Shown in pieces: positions 1-6,600 of a DNA stretch of 7,102 nt. The translations under genes were made by a program, and so were the position numbers. Location: NCBI GenBank assembly GCA_017608985.1, contig JAFCEV010000028.1, positions 1-7,102 on the forward strand, in the 5' to 3' direction. Under the pieces are notes generated by a model. It made no database searches. It was given only the letters and a program-made list of their open reading frames with translations, and had not been told where the DNA came from. Source of the stretch: Candidatus Pacearchaeota archaeon. Its GTDB lineage: Archaea; Nanobdellota; Nanobdellia; Pacearchaeales; GW2011-AR1. Position 1 is the stretch's first letter. Each line of letters starts with the position of its first letter.

Positions 1-27
1 AAAAAAGAGAAAACTAAGAAAAAGTGA
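1..27 (-). terminator. Possible oligo-T archaeal terminator
   Basis: Directly after the stop codon of the last gene, the minus strand carries three T-rich runs (TTTTT, TTTT, TTTTTT) separated by a few bases, with no hairpin. Archaeal RNA polymerase can terminate on such runs. The window ends here, so the full tract cannot be seen. Confidence 0.4.
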
Positions 28-1065
28 TTACTTCTTCCCTTTTGCAATATTTAAAATATTTACTTTTCTTTTTGTTTTAGATTTCTTTTTGAAAAACCAA
101 ATTATAAATACAAGAACCGCCACAAGAATCATCCACCCAATTATTTTTCCTGTATTGCTTTTCTTAATTTCTTCGCAGGTTCCCAAACAACAAACAGCAT
201 CACGTGCATTTTCTGTTTCTCCACTGCATCTTTCATTTTTTCCGCAGATAGTTCCGTTCAGCTCACTGCAGGTTTTTGTTGAAGCTGTTTTAATTTCATC
301 CTTTGTTTTATTTTCCTCAAAAAATTCAGATTCAGACTCTTCTAATCCTGTCTCATTTTCTAGTTCTGCCATATTTTCTTCAGATTTGTTCTGTTCTTCT
401 TCTATTTTTGTCTCTCTAACAAAAGCATAAACAGGAATTTCATATCCAAGATTTTCTGTGCTCAGAGAAATTTTTCTAAAGTCTGTCACATTCCCAAGTT
501 CAAATTCAATGTTCTTCATCTCCCCTGGCTTTAGAGTTACAGACTTGTCTCGTGTAGTATCCTCTCCAAACAAAGAAGCAAAAAATCCCTGCACACCTTC
601 TGTCTTATTTTCATCTATATTTATGACTATTTCAAAATCCTGCAAATTGTATGTCTGTATAAAAAAATCCTCTTCTGTAATGACAAAGCCCGGATTTATA
701 GAAAAGTCAGCAATTAATTCTGTTATTGTAAAATTTTTGACAAGAGGTTCTTCACTCACCTGTGTTCCCTGCATATATCGCACATCTTCAATTCTTATAG
801 AATAATTATTAGGCTGTTTATCTCCAAGAAGAGCATAAAGATAATATTCTTCGTCTATTTTTACAATGTCATACTCCAGAGGAATTTTCACATGTCCTCT
901 GTAAAAAAAAATGCTTTCCTTTGAAGGAGGCTCTAAAAAATTTCCTGAAATAGTTGCCATTAATGTTTCTCCTTGGGAAAACTGCTCTTTCATATTTATA
1001 TTAACTGCTGATAATAAAGGGAACATTAACAAGATAAAAATTAAAATAATCTTTACTTTTTTCAT
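28..1065 (-). CDS. Secreted beta-rich membrane-anchored protein with juxtamembrane six-Cys module
   Basis: The product is 345 residues, starting at an ATG followed by a clear signal peptide (about 1-20, MKKVK then a hydrophobic core). Residues 21-115 and 116-218 look like two beta-sandwich (Ig-like) domains; the second contains SVTLKPGEMKNIEFEL, typical of the edge strands in archaeal surface Ig-like domains. Residues 219-263 form an acidic Glu-rich spacer. Residues 266-297 hold a six-Cys module, C-x7-C-x5-C-x11-CC-x3-C, closely matching module B of the toroid-like protein encoded at 1814-3574. A membrane helix (about 306-325) and a Lys/Arg-rich tail follow, so nearly all the protein should face outside. 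Eight N-x-S/T sequons (N87, N111, N153, N192, N226, N237, N252, N270) suggest glycosylation. No enzymatic motif is visible. A structural or partner-binding envelope role is likely, perhaps with the toroid-like protein; that link is inference. Confidence 0.87.
   Translation of the reverse strand: MKKVKIILIFILLMFPLLSAVNINMKEQFSQGETLMATISGNFLEPPSKESIFFYRGHVKIPLEYDIVKIDEEYYLYALLGDKQPNNYSIRIEDVRYMQGTQVSEEPLVKNFTITELIADFSINPGFVITEEDFFIQTYNLQDFEIVINIDENKTEGVQGFFASLFGEDTTRDKSVTLKPGEMKNIEFELGNVTDFRKISLSTENLGYEIPVYAFVRETKIEEEQNKSEENMAELENETGLEESESEFFEENKTKDEIKTASTKTCSELNGTICGKNERCSGETENARDAVCCLGTCEEIKKSNTGKIIGWMILVAVLVFIIWFFKKKSKTKRKVNILNIAKGKK
175..270 (-). other. Region encoding a single six-cysteine module homologous to module B of the neighbouring gene
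   Basis: The segment encodes TCSELNGTICGKNERC, an eleven-residue spacer, then CCLGTC. Module B of the toroid-like protein reads TCEDLGGKICGSDEAC, a twelve-residue spacer, then CCLDDC. All six cysteines align with one gap, and the L-x-G-x-I-C-G core is shared. The module sits directly before the membrane helix here; in the other protein one more module separates it from the helix. Confidence 0.75.
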
Positions 1066-1086
1066 ATTTAATTAAGAGAAATATAG

Positions 1087-1094
1087 TTAATAAA
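1087..1094 (-). promoter_or_regulatory. Candidate TATA box for the beta-rich six-Cys gene
   Basis: TTTATTAA on the minus strand is centred about 25 nt upstream of the ATG at 1065, with purine-rich AAAAAAC just upstream as a possible BRE. The spacing equals that of the box at 1784-1795. There is no Shine-Dalgarno before the ATG, so a leaderless transcript is plausible. The surrounding AT richness limits confidence. Confidence 0.4.
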
Positions 1095-1128
1095 GTTTTT
1101 TAAGAAACTTACCTAAAACAATTAGCAA

Positions 1129-1764
1129 TTAAGTGATGTCATCAATTGTTTTTCTATCTTTTTTATATTTTTTTATTCCATAAAGGCTTCCTCCTATCAA
1201 CCCTAAGGCAGCTGATCCAAAAATAGAATAAATTATTACAGATTCTCCTAAGTGGGGATCTTTAGTATTTGCGAGAATAAATCCTGTTAAACCTCCAAGA
1301 AGTGTACCAGATAAAGTTCCATAAAACAAACTTCCGACACCATATTGTAAAATGTGTGAAACAAGACCTTGAGGTTTAGAAGGTTCTGTTTCTAAATAAT
1401 CATAGTCATGCCAACTATAATCTGAAGAATTCGAACTACCATATACAGAATCATATACTTGTTGCTCTAAATCTCTAGGCATAGGATATTCATCTATTGG
1501 GACTGGCTCTGGTTCAAAAAAAATGTTTGCATCCTCCTGATAATCTTTATCATGATAACCTTTAATAAATTCAGTTACATAAGTTACTCCATTTGGAGCT
1601 GTATGTAAAAAAACCTTGGTCCTTTCTCTTACCTGTTTTCCATTGTAAAGATTTCTCTTATTATATAATTCTCTTTCCTCTTTTATTCTTTTTTTATATA
1701 AATCATTTAAATATTCTTTTTTTAATTTCTTTTCTTTCCATTCCTCAAAACTTGATTCTGTCAT
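1129..1764 (-). CDS. Unrecognised membrane protein with charged N-terminal helix and C-terminal Gly-rich TM hairpin
   Basis: This 211-residue protein resembles no family I recognise. Residues about 6-46 are very rich in Lys, Glu and Arg and probably form a long helix or coiled coil. Residues 48-70 look like a short beta segment (KVFLHTAPNGVTYVTEFIKG). Residues 75-128 are acidic and rich in Pro, Tyr and Ser, probably disordered. Two Gly-rich hydrophobic segments (about 142-164 and 174-195) form a hairpin with a short loop, followed by a basic tail. The positive-inside rule puts both ends in the cytoplasm. Unlike its neighbours it has no signal peptide, no cysteine modules and no large ectodomain. 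It begins with an ATG about 25 nt below a good TATA box, 49 bases after the previous gene, so it is probably transcribed on its own. Similar Gly-rich hairpins occur in small channel-like or membrane-remodelling proteins, but nothing here fixes a function. Confidence 0.8.
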   Translation of the reverse strand: MTESSFEEWKEKKLKKEYLNDLYKKRIKEERELYNKRNLYNGKQVRERTKVFLHTAPNGVTYVTEFIKGYHDKDYQEDANIFFEPEPVPIDEYPMPRDLEQQVYDSVYGSSNSSDYSWHDYDYLETEPSKPQGLVSHILQYGVGSLFYGTLSGTLLGGLTGFILANTKDPHLGESVIIYSIFGSAALGLIGGSLYGIKKYKKDRKTIDDIT

Positions 1765-1783
1765 AACTTAAGAATGATACTAA

Positions 1784-1795
1784 AATTTATAAATT
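1784..1795 (-). promoter_or_regulatory. Archaeal-type TATA box for the membrane-hairpin gene
   Basis: The perfect palindrome AATTTATAAATT is centred about 25 nt upstream of the ATG at 1764 and is preceded on the minus strand by purine-rich AGAAAA, which resembles a BRE. The position fits TATA/TBP-directed initiation at or next to the start codon, giving a leaderless mRNA. No Shine-Dalgarno lies between it and the ATG. This is the clearest promoter in the window. Confidence 0.6.
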
Positions 1796-1813
1796 TTTCT
1801 AATTAATAAGAAT

Positions 1814-3574
1814 TCATTTTCCCATCTCTTTTAATTTTTTGAGAACTTCATCAAGTTCTCTGTGAGTTCTTGTAGGTTTTCTTGGAGCAGGTCTTGGATG
1901 TGTATGTGCTGAAGGTAAAATTCTTCTTGGCATTATTCTTCTGTGCGGAGGCATAGGACGCATTGGAGGAAATCCAGGACCAGGTCTAGATGGTTTTGAT
2001 TTTTTTGGTTTTATCCTAAACCAAAACATTTTCAATTTATTCCTAAATATTATTGCTAATATCACTAAAACAATCAAAATTAACAATATCCAAATCCAAA
2101 GTCTTCCTTTTGGCTCTGGCTCTGTTGTTGGAATACAACAAATATCTCCATATTCGCAAGCATATAAAGAAGTCTGCTCATAACCTTCTCCACACTCATA
2201 AATCTCACAAACCCCATCATAAAGTTCACAATCATAAACCTCTGAAATCTTTTTGCAATCATCAAGACAACACTCGTCTGTGTCTGACGCACTCACAGTT
2301 GAAGAAGTACATGCTTCATCTGAACCGCAGATTTTCCCTCCTAAATCCTCGCAGGTTTTTGAAGTTTTAGGAGTATCACAACATTTGAGAATTCCAGAAC
2401 AATAATAATCTTCAAGAATTACACCTTCACAACTCGCTTCAGACATACAATAATATCCAGAAGAAATGCAATCTAAGACTTCTCCTCCTCCATCACCAAT
2501 AGTTCTTTGCCAAACAGAATATAAAATAAATGCAGTATCTAAAATGCTTCCTGAATTCCAGCATCCGTCTTTATCCTGCACCTCCAAAAGCCAATTTTCT
2601 GCATCGGTTTTTTCACTAAGTTCCTCTGAAGCTAAAGAATAGAGAGCTAAAGCAGTGTCATAATATCTATTTCCTGAAACCTCCCAGTATGCATCTGCAA
2701 TTTGTTTTGAAAGGAGAGAATTACGGAAATCTGAATAATCTGTGAGAAGATATAAAAAAGATTCTGGGAGGTATTTTTCATTTTCGTCCTTGTCAGCCAT
2801 TGCAATTAAGTAAGGCATGCAAGAAGACACATCCTTACCTAAATAATCCAAAACAAGAGCAGCCCAGAGAGTTCCCTCGTAAGTGCAGGAACCTGCTTTT
2901 GCAAAACAGGAAGAATTTATATTTTCCAGAGTTGTTCCCCCTTCAGAAGCAGAAGATACTTTATCAAGAACATGAATAGTAGAAGAATCTTCTATTCTGA
3001 ATAAAAGATTTGTAAAAAAACTTTTGTCACAAGAGATTTTAAATTCCTTTCCATAACAAGAAGGAGAAACTTCAAGCCAGTAATCTTCTACAGCAAGAGT
3101 CAGGCAACTTCCTGCATTTGACGAAATTTTTTTGTCTTCTCCTATATTAATTGGGTAATCTGTACCATCATAAGAAATTGTGCAGGTTGATTCTTCTTCT
3201 GAAGTGATTTCAGTCTGTAAATACCATATAAGTTCATCAGTATTTTTTTTCTGGGATAACAGCCATGTTTCTGCTTTGTCTGAACCTCCTAATGCAAGAA
3301 CAGCCTGTGCTGTTGTTTTTACGTCGCAGTTTTCTTTTGGCCAGCACTCATTATCTTTTGAAGCATCTCTTAACTCGCTTTCACACTCTCCAACAGCAAG
3401 AAGAGAAAAAATCTTTTCCCTCATTCCAAGAGAAGAACAAGTTCTATCTTCTATTTTTTTCTCAAGACAATCATAAGCTTTGTTTACCTGCGTATCATTT
3501 GCAGACATAACCATAGGAAAAACCAGTGTCATGGATATAACTAAAACAGCAAACAACAGCACTTCTTTTTTCAT
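1814..3574 (-). CDS. Secreted alpha/alpha-toroid-like protein with three six-Cys modules, one TM helix and Pro/Arg-rich tail
   Basis: The product is 586 residues from the ATG at 3574. A TTG 15 bases upstream keeps frame, but the ATG puts MKK directly before the signal peptide (1-25) and sits about 26 nt below a TATA-like element. Residues about 30-360 contain helical repeats resembling terpenoid cyclase/prenyltransferase or complement-type alpha/alpha toroids: WPKENCDVKTTAQAVLAL, EGTLWAALVLDYLG, YYDTALALYSLA and a QW-like WLLEVQDKDGCW. A Cys-containing beta-rich stretch interrupts them at about 120-205. No catalytic motif for cyclisation (such as DxDD) or thioester (GCGEQ) is visible, so a binding or structural role is more likely than catalysis. 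Three six-cysteine modules follow (369-399, 408-440, 449-480), then a membrane helix (about 492-510) and a basic Pro/Arg/His-rich cytoplasmic tail ending in a charged helix. Specific function is unknown. Confidence 0.88.
   Translation of the reverse strand: MKKEVLLFAVLVISMTLVFPMVMSANDTQVNKAYDCLEKKIEDRTCSSLGMREKIFSLLAVGECESELRDASKDNECWPKENCDVKTTAQAVLALGGSDKAETWLLSQKKNTDELIWYLQTEITSEEESTCTISYDGTDYPINIGEDKKISSNAGSCLTLAVEDYWLEVSPSCYGKEFKISCDKSFFTNLLFRIEDSSTIHVLDKVSSASEGGTTLENINSSCFAKAGSCTYEGTLWAALVLDYLGKDVSSCMPYLIAMADKDENEKYLPESFLYLLTDYSDFRNSLLSKQIADAYWEVSGNRYYDTALALYSLASEELSEKTDAENWLLEVQDKDGCWNSGSILDTAFILYSVWQRTIGDGGGEVLDCISSGYYCMSEASCEGVILEDYYCSGILKCCDTPKTSKTCEDLGGKICGSDEACTSSTVSASDTDECCLDDCKKISEVYDCELYDGVCEIYECGEGYEQTSLYACEYGDICCIPTTEPEPKGRLWIWILLILIVLVILAIIFRNKLKMFWFRIKPKKSKPSRPGPGFPPMRPMPPHRRIMPRRILPSAHTHPRPAPRKPTRTHRELDEVLKKLKEMGK
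2135..2470 (-). other. Region encoding three consecutive six-cysteine modules
   Basis: Three modules of six cysteines lie back to back before the membrane helix. Module A (2470-2378) is C-x6-C-x5-C-x9-C-x5-CC. Module B (2353-2255) is C-x7-C-x5-C-x12-CC-x3-C. Module C (2230-2135) is C-x6-C-x4-C-x11-C-x5-CC. A and C share one spacing pattern; B matches the single module in the gene ending at position 28. The even cysteine number and extracellular placement suggest disulfide-bonded knobs. Zinc binding is less likely outside the cell. The modules were not matched to a named family. Confidence 0.75.
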
Positions 3575-3596
3575 ACTATCTAAAGTCAACTGCTGT

Positions 3597-3604
3597 TTTT
3601 AAAA
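3597..3604 (-). promoter_or_regulatory. Candidate TATA box for the toroid/Cys-rich gene
   Basis: TTTTAAAA on the minus strand is centred about 26 nt upstream of the ATG at 3574 and overlaps the stop codon of the preceding gene. The spacing matches the other two candidate boxes in this window and fits a leaderless archaeal transcript. It implies the gene can be transcribed separately despite the 24-base gap. The motif is simple in AT-rich DNA, so this is only suggestive. Confidence 0.35.
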
Positions 3605-6600
3605 TTTGTTATGAAATGGTTTTAGGTGGGAAATTTTATTCTTAAAAAATTTCTTAATGATTTTTCTTTTCCAATAAATTAATATCAGTCCTAAAACAAT
3701 ACCACTACCAACAACCCACATCCAGTTTTTAATTTTAAATTCTGTTTTGCTTGGTGGTTCTTGTCCTTCCTGCTCACTTGCAGGAACTTCTTCATGAATT
3801 TCTTTAAACTCTAATTCAACATAACCTTCTGCTCCAAATCCTTTTACAGAAATCTGCAAATCATAATACCCGTCATCATCTAAGTCAATCTTCTGAATTT
3901 CATTTTCACTTAATTCAAATCTTTCGTTAATCTCTTCTATTTCAACTTCAACTTTTTTATTATCACTGTCAACTGACTTGATAACAGCAGTAGAAGTCTG
4001 TTCATTAATACTCATCTGAACTTTTTGATTTTTTCTTAATAATTTTGAGTAGCCTTCTTTGAGTTGCGAGGAGGAAGGGGAATATGTTGAAGAGCTTCCT
4101 CTATCAATAGAATATGTAAATGTTTGTATTCCAGATACACCTGATAAAGCACCATCAGAGCAATTAACATACCAATTGTGAGTTCCTTCTGATAAGTCTG
4201 AAATTGTAAATGTTGTGTCTACACCAGAAGTTGTTCCATGCTGTGATACTTTTTGAACACCATCTACATATAGATTACAATTTTTTCCATTATCATATTC
4301 TGCATCTGTATATCTAAAAACAAGATTCTTAGATGAAGTAGTAGCTTTATTTGCTGGTGAAACTAATGAAACATAAGGAGCTGTATTATTTATTGTATAA
4401 CTATACAGGACTGCATTATTACTCCAGTTGATAAATGAGAAGGTAGTATTATAAGGAGTTACATCAACTTTTGTATATCCTCTATTACAATCTCCTGCTT
4501 GATATATCTCTTCCCTTTTTCCACTACCACATTCAAAGTCTCCTTTCCAAGAACCCCCTCCACTTGTTACATAATTCACATAATTTTCTCTTCCAAAATC
4601 AGACCAATTAGCCCAGTCATGAACAAAACGATGCACATGCCCATAAAAGAAAATCTGTGCATTATATTGCTCCATTAAATGGTTAATATTTGCCTGGTCT
4701 CCTTTCCAAGAATAATTCCCCCCTCCATCTCCATAATTATAACCATGACCTGTATCGGGGTCATAACCTCCAAGAATATGGTGGGTAAATATAAATTTCC
4801 ATTTTTTATCAGAATTGCTCAAAGTAGTTTCTAACCAATTCATCTGCTCTTGTCCAAGAACCCAATCATCCCCAGTAACAGGAGCTATAGTATTATATCT
4901 ATAACTATCCAAAATTATAAATGTGGCATCTCCCCAATCAAAAGCATAATAATTTTCATAAGGTCCTCCGCCGTAATTATATGTTTGGTTAGTAGGTGCA
5001 GGCCAGTATTTTAATCTTGCATTTAAAGACCAATTATATAATTCTTCTGAATGCCCATTTGTCCCATATACCCCCCACCCATTTTCAGCATCATGATTCC
5101 CTAAAGAAAGATAAATGGGTAAAGAAATGTTTTCATAATAATTTCTTACCAGACTATATCTTGCATCTGCATCTGATTGGTTTTGTGCATTATATGTGGG
5201 GGAATAAGAAGCAACATGGGTTTGTCCTGTATCTCCTGTATCAATAACAAAATCAGCACCGCTTCCTGCAATTAAATTTGTAATATTATTAATTATTCCT
5301 ACATAATATGAATTATAAAAGAATGGAAGAAGGTCTTTTCCCAAATGAGTATCAGTTATATGAGCAAAAGTAAATGATTCCCCTTTTCTTCTCTGTGTTA
5401 TAAAATTATGTTCATCAAAAGCAATATAATCTCCTCCCGTTGCATTTTCTCGAACTCTTACTCTAAAATAATACCTAGTGCTCTGATTTAAATTATTCAG
5501 AGTAATTTCTATGGATTCATTTGCGGTTTGATCTGTATAAATAGTTGAATTATAAATATAATTTCCAGAAGAAGTTCCATATTCAATATAAGTATCTACA
5601 TTTGTTTTAAAAATTGTACTTATTAAAATACTATTTGCTGTTACTGCTGTCATAAATACATCATTCATAAGATAATCTATTATGACTTGTCCTAGAGATG
5701 ATTGAATAACTCCAAAACTATCTTTAAGAAAAAAAGAATAATTATAGGTTCCATCACGCAATCCTTTTTGATTAGAATAAAAACTCCAAGCCGTATCATT
5801 GATTTTATAGAGATTGGATTTATATAATTGAGAAATCTCAGAAGCTGACAGGCTTTTATTCCATATTCTTGGTTCATCAATTGTACCATTAAAATATTTC
5901 CCGATATAAACAGGGTAAATATTTGGAGCAAGAGTCCCTGAACTTGTTGTTAAGGATAAAACTCCATTAATATACAAAGATTTGTGAGTGGTGTTTGATG
6001 TAAGTGTTATATAATTCCATCCTGAATTAATAGAAGAAATTAAAGAACTTCCATTAACCACAGCTTTAGCATGTGTATGATTCGTTCTGATTTCATATGA
6101 ATCTTGTTTGTTAATAATAGAAGAATAACCATCTTCCAAAAATACTACCCAAACAGCACCTGTTTTTGGTCCCCCATCACTACTTTTAGAACCTATGAGG
6201 AGATCTGTAACACCATCTCCATTTAAATCACCTATATTAGAAACAGCTGTTCCAAAATCAATTCCATTCAGAGCACCTCCCATATTAGTTTGATTTATTT
6301 TTGTGTATGATTTTACAGAACCGTTAGAGTGCATAAAAGCAACCCACACAGCTCCTAAATCACTTGCGCCATCATCATCTTTATTCGCACCAATTGCTAA
6401 TTCTGGTACTCCATCACTATCTAAATCCCCCAAACTAGTTACTCCTGCACCAAAATAATCTCCTTCATCTAACCCTCCTCCTAAACTAGTATCATTTATT
6501 TTTGTATAAGATTTTACAGAACCATTTGCATACATGAACATTATCCATACTGCTCCTTTACCGTCTCCTCCATCGTCTGCTCTTTGAGCACCAACTGCTA

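Noticed and set aside
89..805. Plus-strand open frames at 89-430 and 458-805
   Set aside because: They lie antisense to the 28-1065 gene, have low-complexity Ser/Phe-rich translations and show no domain, while the minus-strand frame has a signal peptide, domains and a membrane helix.
1784..1795. Palindrome AATTTATAAATT as a repressor operator
   Set aside because: Its position relative to the ATG is explained by a TATA box, and short AT palindromes are common in DNA of this composition.
2053..3510. Plus- and minus-strand open frames inside 1814-3574 (for example 2053-2370, 3180-3476, 3265-3510 and minus 2080-2292)
   Set aside because: All overlap the well-supported toroid/Cys-rich gene and translate to compositionally odd sequence with no recognisable features.
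3587..3589. TTG as the start codon of the toroid-like gene
   Set aside because: It would add five residues before a typical MKK signal peptide start, and the ATG at 3574 fits the TATA spacing of the neighbouring genes.
4400..5620. True purple acid phosphatase
   Set aside because: An Fn3-like domain precedes the catalytic domain as in that family, but the first motif is D-x-H instead of D-x-G and the GD motif (GDTGQ) lacks the tyrosine ligand, so a general calcineurin-type phosphoesterase is the safer call.
4996..5931. Open frames at 4996-5247 (plus) and 5692-5931 (minus)
   Set aside because: They are shadows of the large surface-protein gene, which carries intact phosphoesterase and LamG-like motifs through these positions.
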